Positions 53,283 to 62,147 are shown, counted from the first letter of the stretch. The stretch: DNA of 64,000 nt from an uncultured Oscillospiraceae bacterium (GCA_934444765.1 CAKSDC010000007.1:1-64000); one strand, 5' to 3'. Program-made: numbers and translations. The notes: generated by a model from the sequence alone, not told the origin.

Positions 53283-53306
53283 ATGGAACGTAACAGTACG
53301 TTCCAT
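53283..53306 (-). other. Intercistronic hairpin between pyrF and carA
   Basis: A perfect 10-bp stem (ATGGAACGTA/TACGTTCCAT) with a 4-nt loop and no U tract. Confidence 0.55.
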
Positions 53307-53315
53307 AGATACACA

Positions 53316-54230
53316 CTATATGTTAGACATAATATCGTCTCTCATGCGAATAACTTCACGCCTTGAGGCTTGGGCGAAGTCTCTTTCATCGCAACCTTCT
53401 TTTTGATATGCACACATTATACCTCTTGAAGAGTTTACTATTGCACCAAGACCGTCTTTATCAAAAGCACCCTTTAAGCCTTTAGCTCCGCCACCTTGCG
53501 CACCGTAACCTGGTACTAAAAACATAGTATGTGGTAAGCGACTTCTAAGTTCGGTTAGCTGTTCTGGATAGGTAGCACCTACTACAGCACCTACAGAAGA
53601 GTATCCATACTTGCCTATTTGAGTACTTCCCCAACTTTCACACATATCGCCCATGGTAGCGTATATAGAAGTATCTCCAATCTTTTGGTCTTGTAGTTCA
53701 CCACTGGATTTGTTGGAAGTCTTAACTAATACGAATATACCCTTATCTTTCTCTTGACATATCTTTAGTAGAGGGTTAATGCCGTCGCTACCAAGATAGC
53801 CATTAACTGTAAGGGCATCGCCACCGAAAGCCTCTATACTTGCAGAACCTACTGTGGTAGTTCCTAAATGAGCGGTAGCATACGCTTCCATAGTAGCACC
53901 TATATCGTTTCTTTTACCGTCAGTGATGACAAACATACCTTTACTCTTAGCATACTCTATAGTTTCGGTTAGAGTTTTAACACCTTGCCAACCATACATT
54001 TCATAGTACGCACACTGAGGCTTAATAGCTGGTGCTAAGTCGTACACTTGGTCTATAATAGCCTTATTGAACATCAATAGGGCTTTAGAAGCACCTTCTA
54101 AAGTTTCGCCATACTTAGCAAAACACTCTTGCTTTATATAGTTAGGAACGTAGTCCAACTTAGGGTCTAAACCTACTACGGTAGGATTTTTTAAAGTTAT
54201 AATTTTACTTAATAATCTATCAAAAGACAT
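53316..54230 (-). CDS. pyrF: Orotidine 5'-phosphate decarboxylase (type 2)
   Basis: A 304-aa long-form OMP decarboxylase. 'PTVVGLDPKLDYVP', 'FVITDGKRNDIGATMEAYA' (the D-x-K-R-x-D catalytic motif) and 'FLVPGYGAQGGGAKGLKGAF' are the family blocks. It carries out the last step of UMP synthesis. It is 23 bp downstream of pyrC. Confidence 0.96.
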   Translation of the reverse strand: MSFDRLLSKIITLKNPTVVGLDPKLDYVPNYIKQECFAKYGETLEGASKALLMFNKAIIDQVYDLAPAIKPQCAYYEMYGWQGVKTLTETIEYAKSKGMFVITDGKRNDIGATMEAYATAHLGTTTVGSASIEAFGGDALTVNGYLGSDGINPLLKICQEKDKGIFVLVKTSNKSSGELQDQKIGDTSIYATMGDMCESWGSTQIGKYGYSSVGAVVGATYPEQLTELRSRLPHTMFLVPGYGAQGGGAKGLKGAFDKDGLGAIVNSSRGIMCAYQKEGCDERDFAQASRREVIRMRDDIMSNI

Positions 54231-54253
54231 TGCAAGTACTCCTTTATATAATA

Positions 54254-55522
54254 TTAGTCTAAATAGCTGTATACTATCTTACCGTTAGAGATAGTCATTA
54301 CAGGCTTACCTGTAAGAGTCATACCCTTAAATACGGTATTTTTAGACTTAGAATGTAACTCTTCAGGAACGACTTTCCATTGCATATTAACGTCGGCAAG
54401 CACTATGTTAGCGTTAGCACCTACTTTTAGAGTTTCCACTGGAACGTTAAGTATCTTTCTTGGATTTACACTCATAAGTTCCACTATCTTCTGTAAAGAC
54501 ACCTTTCCAGTCTTATACAGTGCAGTTACCACACCAGCAAAAGAAGTTTCTAAACCTACTACACCATTAGGAGCGGTTTCAAACTTAGCCTTTTCCTCTT
54601 TAGTATGTGGAGCATGGTCGGTAACTATGCAATCCACCGTGCCGTCTAATACGCCTTCTACTACTGCGTCAACGTCGAACTGTTCTCTAAGTGGAGGGTT
54701 CATTCTAAAGTCAGCGTCTAAGCCACGTAACTTTTCATGAGTTAGTAGCATATAGTGTGGAGCAGTTTCACAAGTTACTTTTACTCCCCTACGTTTAGCA
54801 TCTCTAACCAAAGCTATACTACCTTCGGTGCTTACGTGTGCTATATGGATTGCTCCGTTTACAGAATGTGCAAGGGCTATTTCACGTGCAGTAATACTAT
54901 CTTCAGAAGCTCTATCCATACCCTTAACGCCTAACTCTTTAGATACCGTTCCCTTATGCATTATGCCACCTTTGATTATGTTAAGGTCTTCACAATGGGA
55001 AATAATAGGCATATCGACTTCGTAGGCTTTTTTGATAGCTTTACGCATGATATCGGCATTTTCTACTGGTCTACCGTCATCAGATACGGCAATAGCACCA
55101 GCCTTTTTTAACACGGCAAAGTCTGTGAGTTTTTCGCCCTTCATATCGTTGGTAATACTTGCTATAGGATACACTGTTACACCCGTAGGTTTCGCCTTGG
55201 ATATAACATAGTCTATAGTATCCACACTATCTATAACGGGTTTAGTGTTAGGCATACAGGCTACACCTGTAAATCCGCCAGCCAAAGCCGACTTACAACC
55301 AGTAACTATATCTTCTTTATGTGTTAGTCCAGGGTCACGAAAGTGTACGTGCATATCGAATAGCGATGGCATAGCCACCAAGTTAGTACCATCGATAACC
55401 TTATCGGCTGATACGTTACAGTTACTGTGTATCGCTTCTATTTTGCCGTCTTTAATGTAGATATCGCATATAGTGTCCAAATCGATGTCTACGGCTCTAA
55501 CGTTCTTAATTAATATAGTCAA
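54254..55522 (-). CDS. pyrC: Dihydroorotase
   Basis: About 422 aa. TTG 55522 is preferred to GTG 55531, because GGGAG lies 8 nt before the TTG and overlaps the GTG. This is a class I dihydroorotase with zinc ligands in 'DMHVHFRDPGLTHKED', 'SHCEDLNI', 'IHIAHVSTEGS' and the catalytic Asp in 'IVTDHAPHTKEEK'. In other Firmicutes pyrB usually stands between pyrR and pyrC; here it is absent. Confidence 0.95.
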   Translation of the reverse strand: MTILIKNVRAVDIDLDTICDIYIKDGKIEAIHSNCNVSADKVIDGTNLVAMPSLFDMHVHFRDPGLTHKEDIVTGCKSALAGGFTGVACMPNTKPVIDSVDTIDYVISKAKPTGVTVYPIASITNDMKGEKLTDFAVLKKAGAIAVSDDGRPVENADIMRKAIKKAYEVDMPIISHCEDLNIIKGGIMHKGTVSKELGVKGMDRASEDSITAREIALAHSVNGAIHIAHVSTEGSIALVRDAKRRGVKVTCETAPHYMLLTHEKLRGLDADFRMNPPLREQFDVDAVVEGVLDGTVDCIVTDHAPHTKEEKAKFETAPNGVVGLETSFAGVVTALYKTGKVSLQKIVELMSVNPRKILNVPVETLKVGANANIVLADVNMQWKVVPEELHSKSKNTVFKGMTLTGKPVMTISNGKIVYSYLD

Positions 55523-55547
55523 TGTAAACACTCCCTTTTAAATAATA

Positions 55548-56084
55548 TTACGCTTGCAAAGGCGAAAATATAGATACTTTATCTATACTATCAAGTTCTT
55601 TAACGCTAACCTTAACCAGTTCATCTTTAGAAGTAGGAACGTTTTTTCCCACATAGTCTGGTCTAATAGGTAGTTCTCTGTGACCTCTATCTATTAGTAC
55701 TGCCAGTTGAACCACGTTAGGTCTGCCACGTTTAATAATAGCGTCTAAAGAGGCTCTTGCGGTTCTACCCGTAGATATTACATCATCTACTATTATTACA
55801 CGTCTACCTGTGACGTTAAAGTTAATATCTGTATTGTCGTTAATAGAAGGTTCTTTCATATCGTCACGATAGCAAGTTATATCTATAGAGCCACAGTCAA
55901 CACGTATCCCCTCAATTTCAAATATTTTATTAGATATTCTATCGGCTAATATCTTACCACGTGATAGTATACCCACTAAGCAGATACTATTTGCACCTCT
56001 ATTGCGTTCTAAAATTTCGTAGGTAATGCGAGAGATGGCTCTTTTAATGGAACTTTCGTCCATAATAATAGCTTTTTCGTTCAA
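55548..56084 (-). CDS. pyrR: PyrR bifunctional regulator / uracil phosphoribosyltransferase
   Basis: 178 aa. TTG 56084 is set by GGAGGTGAC seven nt upstream. The PRPP loop 'VIIVDDVISTGRTARASLDAI' and the basic RNA-binding surface ('SRGKILADRIS') are present. With UMP bound, PyrR holds an anti-antiterminator in the pyr leader and promotes termination. A matching RNA site and terminator lie just upstream, so the gene autoregulates the operon it heads. Confidence 0.95.
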   Translation of the reverse strand: MNEKAIIMDESSIKRAISRITYEILERNRGANSICLVGILSRGKILADRISNKIFEIEGIRVDCGSIDITCYRDDMKEPSINDNTDINFNVTGRRVIIVDDVISTGRTARASLDAIIKRGRPNVVQLAVLIDRGHRELPIRPDYVGKNVPTSKDELVKVSVKELDSIDKVSIFSPLQA

Positions 56085-56103
56085 TAGTTAGTCACCTCCA
56101 ATT

Positions 56104-56148
56104 AAAAAAAATACCTATTCACTTTTAATAAGGCGAACAGGCATTGAT
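56104..56148 (-). terminator. Attenuator terminator in the pyr leader
   Basis: On the minus strand ATGCCTGTTC pairs with GAATAGGTAT (two wobbles) and is followed by eight T's, just before the pyrR ribosome site. Confidence 0.8.
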
Positions 56149-56240
56149 ATCTTAATATAATACTATAGATAGTATAAACGCACTTATGCCACTAAACATA
56201 AGGATATATACTAATAATTTTTAAATATTATGATTACAAA

Positions 56241-56276
56241 ACCTTGAAACCTCTCTGGATTTTCTTAAAGGATTTT
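56241..56276 (-). promoter_or_regulatory. PyrR-binding RNA loop of the pyr leader
   Basis: The minus strand reads ATCCTTTAAG, then AAAATCCAGAGAGGTTT, then CAAGG. This matches the PyrR binding-loop consensus UCCAGAGAGGY within a paired stem (CCTT...AAGG). It lies between the promoter and the terminator, as in Bacillus attenuators. Confidence 0.85.
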
Positions 56277-56286
56277 ACTATATAGT

Positions 56287-56315
56287 ATTATAGCACGTTT
56301 CATTGGATTTGTAAA
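56287..56315 (-). promoter_or_regulatory. Promoter of the pyrimidine operon
   Basis: TTTACA (56310-56315), 17 bp, TATAAT (56287-56292), minus strand. The leader to pyrR is about 200 nt. Confidence 0.85.
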
Positions 56316-56351
56316 GCAATATTTTAATAATTTTAATATTTTTGTTACGTT

Positions 56352-56564
56352 CTAAAAAATTCTTGCCATTATATAGTTAGAAGAACTATAACAGACTGGG
56401 CAGTACTTTGGAATATTACTATTAATGGTAACGTTTCCACAACGGCGACACTCCCAAGCAGATACTTTTGATTTAGTAGTATCTTTATTATATAATAAAA
56501 GGGCTTTATATGGGGTGTAGTTTACACTACTATTATTGCAACTATTAATAATATTATAGTTCAT
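56352..56564 (-). CDS. Small zinc-ribbon protein, unknown
   Basis: 70 aa. The C-terminal half is a rubredoxin-like zinc ribbon ('WECRRCGNVTINSNIPKYCPVC', two CxxC knuckles). The N-terminus is polar and asparagine-rich. No family is recognised. It may bind zinc or iron. It has a perfect promoter and AAAGGAG site and lies upstream of the pyr promoter. Confidence 0.65.
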   Translation of the reverse strand: MNYNIINSCNNSSVNYTPYKALLLYNKDTTKSKVSAWECRRCGNVTINSNIPKYCPVCYSSSNYIMARIF

Positions 56565-56615
56565 ATATATGTACTCCTTTCTACGTGTATTCGTTTAACC
56601 TTGACTAATACCTAT

Positions 56616-56644
56616 ATTATATATTAAACTAAATACAATGTCAA
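56616..56644 (-). promoter_or_regulatory. Promoter of the zinc-ribbon gene
   Basis: TTGACA (56639-56644), 17 bp, TATAAT (56616-56621), minus strand. Confidence 0.85.
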
Positions 56645-56780
56645 TACATTTTAAAATATTAAACGTTTTATACACAAAAAATTAAACTTTTCAGAACCAC
56701 AATATTCCAAATATACACTTAAAGACTTTTAAACCCTACTAACAAAAAAATCTTTTTTGATAAAAACCACAAAAAAACTA

Positions 56781-56809
56781 TTGACTTTTTAAATAATTTG
56801 TTATATAAT
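56781..56809 (+). promoter_or_regulatory. Strong forward promoter without a downstream gene
   Basis: TTGACT (56781-56786), 17 bp, TATAAT (56804-56809). It lies in a 366-bp gene-free stretch (56565-56930) and points at the back of the RHH gene. Confidence 0.75.
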
Positions 56810-56930
56810 AATAATTACAGAAAGAATTAATCTGTGACTATTATTAAAGCTGTAATCTTCTTCATAATATAAACCTCTTGTAAGAGCCGTTCAAACACTA
56901 TTGAACGGCTCTGAACTGATATATATAGTA

Positions 56931-57116
56931 TTAGGTATCTTCTGCTTGTGTGGTAGTATCTTTTTTAGCCTTACGCTTTCTATACTTAACACATTCGGTT
57001 AATAGGTACTCTATTTGACCGTTTACAGAACGGAAGTCACTTTCTGCCCATTCGTATATTTCCGAATACAACTTATTAGATAGCCTTAAAGGTATCTGTT
57101 TTTTACTCTCTGCCAA
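56931..57116 (-). CDS. Arc-like ribbon-helix-helix protein
   Basis: 61 aa. 'KKQIPLRLSNKLYSEIYEWAESDFRSVNGQIEYLLTECVKYRKR' is an RHH (Arc/MetJ) DNA-binding fold, with the strand residues contacting DNA and a basic C-terminus. In Clostridia such genes are regularly found beside SPFH genes, as here. It has a consensus promoter, so it can be expressed apart from the SPFH gene. A toxin partner is not evident. Confidence 0.8.
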   Translation of the reverse strand: MAESKKQIPLRLSNKLYSEIYEWAESDFRSVNGQIEYLLTECVKYRKRKAKKDTTTQAEDT

Positions 57117-57146
57117 AATATCACCTACTTATTAACACTTTAGAAT

Positions 57147-57175
57147 ATTATACAACATATACAGAGTAAAGTCAA
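57147..57175 (-). promoter_or_regulatory. Promoter of the RHH gene
   Basis: TTGACT (57170-57175), 17 bp, TATAAT (57147-57152), minus strand. Confidence 0.8.
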
Positions 57176-57182
57176 TAATACT

Positions 57183-57215
57183 ATCCCTCACCTACGCATA
57201 GATGAGGGATTTTTT
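57183..57215 (+). terminator. Stem-loop with forward T run
   Basis: ATCCCTCA pairs with TGAGGGAT, with T's at 57210-57215 on the + strand. The minus strand has no T run after the stem, so it fits a + transcript better than the SPFH gene. Confidence 0.65.
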
Positions 57216-57233
57216 AGTTACATCTTAAAGTAG

Positions 57234-58193
57234 TTAGTATATACTACCACTATTTACTACGGGTTGAGCATCTTTATTTCCGCATAGCACTACTAATAGA
57301 TTGCTTACCATAACGGCTTTTCTTTCCTCGTCTAATTCGCATACTTGATTTTCGGATAGCTTATCAAGAGCCATCTGTACCATACCTACAGCACCTTCTA
57401 CTATCTTTTGTCTTGCGTCGATGACGGCGGTAGCCTGTTGTCTTTGTAGCATAGCAGAGGCTATTTCTGGTGCGTATGCTAAGTGAGTAATTCTTGCTTC
57501 ACATATTTTGATACCCGCTATATCTACTCTATTTTGAAGTTCTTGACATATTTCGTCTGCAACCTCTTTAGAAGAACCTCTTAACGATATGGTATCGTCA
57601 CCGTTGGCATCGTAAGGATACTTTCTAATTACGTCACGTAAAGCAGAATCGGATTGAATAGATACAAACTCGTTATAGTTTTCTACGTTGAATACCGCTT
57701 TAGCAGTATTTTCTATCTTCCAGATTACTACTATACCTACTTCTATAGGATTACCCAATTCATCGTTAATCTTTTGTTTTTGATTGTTTAAAGTCATAGC
57801 TTTTAGGGATATCTTCTTAGTAATAAAACCCGCTGGAGTAGTTCCTGATTGAGCCATTTCGGAAGAAATGCCTTTTGTGTTTATAGCAGTACAGAATGGA
57901 TTTACAAAGTATATACCTTCATGCCTTAAAGTGCCTACATACTCCCCGAATAGTGTTAATACATACGCTTCGTTAGGGTTTAGTACCTTGATACCTAACC
58001 AAGGTATCCAACCTATACATAGGTATACTATACATACTACAAATAGTGGAATATTATCCAACATTACAAACGCTATACAACCTACTATACTAAGTAAGTA
58101 TAACAGTATAGTTAATAGTAGTACTCCTATACCTTTTGGAGCTTTTAGTTCTTTTTCTTCTACAGTTTTGTTACTTTGTTGAGTGTCTTTCAT
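57234..58193 (-). CDS. SPFH (band 7/stomatin-like) membrane protein
   Basis: 319 aa. Two N-terminal membrane segments are followed by an SPFH domain ('[28 protein letters not shown]', '[31 protein letters not shown]') and a coiled region ('[32 protein letters not shown]'). SPFH proteins scaffold membrane microdomains. No NfeD partner is nearby. The adjoining RHH gene is its usual neighbour. Confidence 0.88.
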   Translation of the reverse strand: MKDTQQSNKTVEEKELKAPKGIGVLLLTILLYLLSIVGCIAFVMLDNIPLFVVCIVYLCIGWIPWLGIKVLNPNEAYVLTLFGEYVGTLRHEGIYFVNPFCTAINTKGISSEMAQSGTTPAGFITKKISLKAMTLNNQKQKINDELGNPIEVGIVVIWKIENTAKAVFNVENYNEFVSIQSDSALRDVIRKYPYDANGDDTISLRGSSKEVADEICQELQNRVDIAGIKICEARITHLAYAPEIASAMLQRQQATAVIDARQKIVEGAVGMVQMALDKLSENQVCELDEERKAVMVSNLLVVLCGNKDAQPVVNSGSIY

Positions 58194-58244
58194 GGTTACA
58201 TACCTCCAATATGTAATATATATTTGATTTTTTATGATATCAAA

Positions 58245-58273
58245 ATTATATCACACTGATTACTAAAAGTCAA
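58245..58273 (-). promoter_or_regulatory. Promoter of the SPFH gene
   Basis: TTGACT (58268-58273), 17 bp, TATAAT (58245-58250), minus strand. Confidence 0.8.
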
Positions 58274-58302
58274 TACTTTTTGGAAATATTTTTTAAAAAA
58301 AT

Positions 58303-58326
58303 AGAACGCCTTAACTAAGACGTTCT
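58303..58326 (-). terminator. Terminator of the acyltransferase operon
   Basis: AGAACGTCTTAGTT and AAGGCGTTCT pair on the minus strand and are followed by a T run. It overlaps the acyltransferase stop. Confidence 0.75.
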
Positions 58327-59372
58327 AATATAGTTCCATTATGTTTGATGCTATCTTTTAGTTTAGATATTAACTTTTCAGCTACCAATAGTATGGATAT
58401 CACTAATATAGTACTAAAGATATCTTTAAATATTCCCGTTATGTTGCACTGTCTTAGTATGCTACTTATTATACTATTTTCGATAAAATATAGTATAGGT
58501 CTATGCATACCATACACTATTAGACTATGCTTTCCTAAATAACTTAACAGACTACTTTTACTACTTAAAGTCACTATGTATAGTACCAATACTATACTAC
58601 TTGCACCTATCATATAGGATTTACTCGCATTTAGTATCTGTGTACTATGAAACCTATTTAACGCTATGCCTAAAAGTAATAGTAACGGAACACATCTATT
58701 TTTAAATATAACCGTTCTATACCGTTCCTCATGATAGAGTATGTTCACTAATGAACCTAACATCATAAAGTACAACGCAGGACTAAGCACTTGCAACGAT
58801 AGACAGACTTTAGTATCGTCACCATTATATAGTAACAGTCTATTTATAGGTTGAGTTATTATCAACAGTACTATCATAGAAGATACTATATATGCTTTAG
58901 TCTTAGTACTATGGATATCTTTAAAAGCATACTTTCTAAAATAATAGTATACTAATATGGATATCAAATATAGTGGCAGATACCATAGTGCAAAGTTCAT
59001 TAACGGAATGTCGTATAAGTATCTACCAGATAGTAGATAACTTTTTAACCATACCAATACATTGGGTGTCCAATCTAAAGACTGCACATACTTATTCCCT
59101 ATGGGTCTAACTAATATATACATCACGATTGCAGAAAGTACAAAAAACATACTATATAACTTTATAATCCCTTTGGATTTTTTTATGGCATACGTTTTAA
59201 AGTCCACCTTTGGTGCGGTAGTCATCAAGTATCCCGAACAGAAAAAAAACAGTGGCATATGGAAAGTATATATAAAGTTTCCTACCTGTCCAACGTTTTG
59301 ACAGTGTCCCAATACCACACATATTATACCTATGCCCTTTAGTATGTCTATCTGCTGATTTCTATTATCCAT
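58311..59372 (-). CDS. Acyltransferase family 3 membrane protein
   Basis: 353 aa with about ten membrane segments. 'QQIDILKGIGIICVVLGHCQNVGQVGNFIYTFHMPLFFFCSGYLM' contains the H and FxxxPLFFxxSG elements of O-acyltransferases that modify surface sugars. The exact substrate is unknown. The start lies 7 bp after the HD gene stop, and the genes upstream run in the same direction. AGTATACT-type repeats are frequent here, reflecting Ile/Val/Tyr codon choice. Confidence 0.85.
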   Translation of the reverse strand: MDNRNQQIDILKGIGIICVVLGHCQNVGQVGNFIYTFHMPLFFFCSGYLMTTAPKVDFKTYAIKKSKGIIKLYSMFFVLSAIVMYILVRPIGNKYVQSLDWTPNVLVWLKSYLLSGRYLYDIPLMNFALWYLPLYLISILVYYYFRKYAFKDIHSTKTKAYIVSSMIVLLIITQPINRLLLYNGDDTKVCLSLQVLSPALYFMMLGSLVNILYHEERYRTVIFKNRCVPLLLLLGIALNRFHSTQILNASKSYMIGASSIVLVLYIVTLSSKSSLLSYLGKHSLIVYGMHRPILYFIENSIISSILRQCNITGIFKDIFSTILVISILLVAEKLISKLKDSIKHNGTILERLS

Positions 59373-59379
59373 GGCAATA

Positions 59380-59964
59380 CTACTTTAACATACCCTTATC
59401 TTTGGCATCTTCTATGATATCCTTTATATACTGCCAAAGTACTTCCGAACCCTCATTGACGTGTGCGTTTCGATTTAATACTTGCTCTTCACTAACTCCA
59501 TGAGTTTTCCAAGATATTCCGTCTTTGCGATAGTTCAAAGTAATAGGTTGTATTCTATCTACCACGTTAGCGAACTTACTCTCAGGAGTCTGTTTATCTT
59601 CAAACTCACGCCATAAAGAGTATAGTTCTTGTTGTTGGTCTTGTGGTAGCATACCAAATAGACGTTCGGAAGCCTTTTGCTCTCTGTCTGCTTTCGTCTT
59701 GTAACCTTCGGTATCGTAACAGTAGGTATCGCCTGCATCTATTTCCACTATATCGTGAATTAGTACCATTTTGATAGTATGTAGTACGTCTATAGGTTGA
59801 TTGCTATATTCAGATAGTATCATGACTAACATGGCTAAGTGCCAAGAGTGTTCTGCATCGTTTTCGGCTCTGTCTTCGTTTAATACTAAGGTCTGTCTAT
59901 AGATATTCTTCATCTTATCTATTTCCACTAAAAATTCTATCTGTTTTTTCAGTCTTTCATCCAT
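59380..59964 (-). CDS. HD-domain hydrolase (YfbR-like)
   Basis: 194 aa. The metal-binding H...HD...D set is visible in 'DAEHSWHLAMLVMIL' and 'LIHDIVEIDAGDTYCYD'. It is similar to YfbR-type 5'-deoxynucleotidases and other small HD hydrolases. The substrate is not certain. AGGAGAG precedes the ATG. Confidence 0.85.
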   Translation of the reverse strand: MDERLKKQIEFLVEIDKMKNIYRQTLVLNEDRAENDAEHSWHLAMLVMILSEYSNQPIDVLHTIKMVLIHDIVEIDAGDTYCYDTEGYKTKADREQKASERLFGMLPQDQQQELYSLWREFEDKQTPESKFANVVDRIQPITLNYRKDGISWKTHGVSEEQVLNRNAHVNEGSEVLWQYIKDIIEDAKDKGMLK

Positions 59965-59989
59965 GATTATATCTCTCCTTTTTTGGATA

Positions 59990-61210
59990 TTACATATTAA
60001 CTCCTGCTACATAGCCTGTAGCAAAGGCTATTTGTAGATTAAATCCGCCTGTGTATGCGTCAACGTCTAAAACCTCTCCTGAAAAGTATAGACCTTGTAT
60101 CAGTTTAGACTGCATAGTCTTAGGGTTTACCTCTTTAATGGATACTCCACCACTGGTAACGATAGCTTCATTAAGAGGTCTAAAATCCTTTATAGTAATA
60201 GGAAAACCTTTCATTAAAGATACTATTTCAGAACGCTGTTCCTTAGTAATCTGATTTACCTTAGTACTGAAAGGAACTTTTGATAACTTCGCAAATACTG
60301 GTATCATCTTAGTAGGTAGTAGTTTACCCAAAGAGTTGATATAGTCTTTATTTATACTTTCGGAAAAGTCACGTTGGATACGCTTGTCTAAAGCCTCTAC
60401 TGAAAGGGCTGGTTTTAGGTCTATTAGTATTCTGTACCTGTTAGGTTGCATCTTGTCTATATGTGAACTTGCACTTAACACTAAAGGTCCTGATACTCCA
60501 AAGTGTGTGAATAGCATTTCGCCAAGTTCGGAGTAGATACACTTTTCACCGTCGTATAGGTTTAGTTTTACGTTCTTTAAGGATAAACCCATCATATCGG
60601 AACAGTACTTCTCTTGTACTACTAAAGGCACTAAAGAGGGTACTAACTTATTTATAGTGTGTCCTACAGACTGTGCAAAAGTATATCCGTCACCAGTAGA
60701 ACCAGTAGCCATATACGACTTTCCACCCGTAGCGATTAGTACACTATTTCCATAGTAGTCACCGCCGTCAGTCTTTACACCTAAGCATACACTATCTTGT
60801 ACTATAAGTTCAACGACGTTCTGCTTGATTATAGGTACACCGCACCTTTTGAGTTCACGTTCTAACGCCTTAGAGATATCCATAGCCTTATCACTGACTG
60901 GAAATACTCTGTTGCCACGTTCTGTCTTTAACGGAACGCCTAAGTCTTCAAAGAAGTTTATAGTATCTTGTGCCGAAAACTTAGAAAACGCACTATATAG
61001 AAACTTTGGATTTCGTGGAATGTTATGCATAAGTTCATTATTAGAGCAGTTATTAGTAACGTTACAACGTCCTTTACCAGTAATGTTGATTTTTTTACCA
61101 ATATAGCCGTTCTTTTCGATGATGCAAACGGTCTTTCCTAATCTTGCTGAGGTGATACCTGCTATACTACCACTTGCACCGCCACCCACTATTATTACGT
61201 CATACTTCAT
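59990..61210 (-). CDS. HI0933/BaiN-type NAD(P)/FAD-dependent oxidoreductase
   Basis: A 406-aa flavoprotein. FAD binding is by 'VIIVGGGASGSIAGITSARLGKTVCIIEKN'. The family block 'KKINITGKGRCNVTN' follows, then 'RVFPVSDKAMDI' and 'SGEVLDVDAYTGGFNLQIAFATGYVAG'. Members include the bile-acid-reducing BaiN, but most are uncharacterised. AGGAAG precedes the start. Confidence 0.9.
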   Translation of the reverse strand: MKYDVIIVGGGASGSIAGITSARLGKTVCIIEKNGYIGKKINITGKGRCNVTNNCSNNELMHNIPRNPKFLYSAFSKFSAQDTINFFEDLGVPLKTERGNRVFPVSDKAMDISKALERELKRCGVPIIKQNVVELIVQDSVCLGVKTDGGDYYGNSVLIATGGKSYMATGSTGDGYTFAQSVGHTINKLVPSLVPLVVQEKYCSDMMGLSLKNVKLNLYDGEKCIYSELGEMLFTHFGVSGPLVLSASSHIDKMQPNRYRILIDLKPALSVEALDKRIQRDFSESINKDYINSLGKLLPTKMIPVFAKLSKVPFSTKVNQITKEQRSEIVSLMKGFPITIKDFRPLNEAIVTSGGVSIKEVNPKTMQSKLIQGLYFSGEVLDVDAYTGGFNLQIAFATGYVAGVNM

Positions 61211-61231
61211 AATATACTACACTTCCTTATA

Positions 61232-62107
61232 TTAATTCTCCGACTTATCGTATACTTGATACTCTTCCCAGATAGTCTCTAACGTGTTAAAAGTCTGTGC
61301 TACGTCGTCTTTTTTCAGCATACTAATAGTTACTAATAGAGCGTTTATTAAACTCATAGCACCCACCATTGAGTCCACAAAAGATGACATATTACTTTTA
61401 GCTAACATCTTATAGTTGGATATTTTGGCTATAGGAGAAGTTTCGCTATCAGTAATAGCTATAACTTTAGCGTTACGACCGTTGGCATACTGTAACGCTT
61501 TAAGCGTCTGTGTGGAATATCGTGGAAAACTTATGCCTATAATAACGTCGTTTTCACTAATGCGTAGCACCTGTTGAAGTATATCGGTAGTGCCAGAAGG
61601 TCTTATATGTTTAACGTCCTGTAGCATAAGCTCTAAATAGTAAGATAGCAGTAACGCTAAAGGTTCGGAACTTCGTGAACCTATAATGTATACTCTTTTA
61701 GCGTTAGATATTTCTTCTGCTATGGTACGTAGTTGACTTTCGGTAGTCATTTCCACGGTAGAACGAATACTCTCAATATCTATAGTGGATACTCTTTCTA
61801 ATATTCCCTTGCCGTTAGACTTTTCTTCCGCTAAGTTCATACGTTGTAAGAATGTAAGTTTACGTTTGGCAGTTTCGGAAAGTTCGGATTGAAATTCAGG
61901 ATATCCTTCAAAACCTAACTCATAAGCGAACCTAACCGCTGTAGACTCACTTACTCCAGCAGTTTCGCCCAACTTAGAAGCCGTCATAAAACCAGCCTTA
62001 TCGTAGTTGTTTAAAATGTAGTCTGCTATTTTTTTGTGTCCTTTGGACATAGTAGAGTACGTCTGCTTTATTTTAATAAATAGCGGAGAGTCTTTATAGT
62101 TTTGCAT
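61232..62107 (-). CDS. RpiR/MurR-family transcriptional regulator
   Basis: 291 aa. It has an N-terminal RpiR helix-turn-helix ('MSKGHKKIADYILNNYDKAGFMTASKLGETAGVSESTAVRFAYELGFEGYPEFQ') and a C-terminal SIS sugar-phosphate-binding domain ('RVYIIGSRSSEPLALLLSYYLEL', 'ISFPRYSTQTLKAL'). It should sense a phosphosugar. No sugar operon lies next to it, so the target is unknown. Confidence 0.93.
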   Translation of the reverse strand: MQNYKDSPLFIKIKQTYSTMSKGHKKIADYILNNYDKAGFMTASKLGETAGVSESTAVRFAYELGFEGYPEFQSELSETAKRKLTFLQRMNLAEEKSNGKGILERVSTIDIESIRSTVEMTTESQLRTIAEEISNAKRVYIIGSRSSEPLALLLSYYLELMLQDVKHIRPSGTTDILQQVLRISENDVIIGISFPRYSTQTLKALQYANGRNAKVIAITDSETSPIAKISNYKMLAKSNMSSFVDSMVGAMSLINALLVTISMLKKDDVAQTFNTLETIWEEYQVYDKSEN

Positions 62108-62147
62108 ATTATCAAAAACACCTCTTGTATATATAACTTTTAGACTA

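Larger units (their letters stand above)
56816..57215 (+). ncRNA. Candidate antisense RNA covering the RHH gene
   Basis: A transcript from the promoter at 56781 would begin near 56816, pass a 12-bp hairpin (56883-56912, no U tract), and cross the whole RHH gene on the opposite strand. It would end at a stem-loop with a forward T run (57183-57215). A 12-codon hydrophobic ORF near its start was not accepted as a gene. Confidence 0.4.

Noticed and set aside
56835..56873. 12-codon hydrophobic ORF (GTG start) in the candidate antisense RNA
   Set aside because: It is too short, the ribosome site is poor, and no homologue can be recognised. It is left as part of the RNA candidate.
43049..58326. Recurring GAACG/CGTTC arms in several hairpins (1039, 1692, 43049, 53283, 58303)
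   Set aside because: Apart from the exact pair at 1039 and 1692, the stems differ in sequence and length and look like independent terminators with a common base bias.
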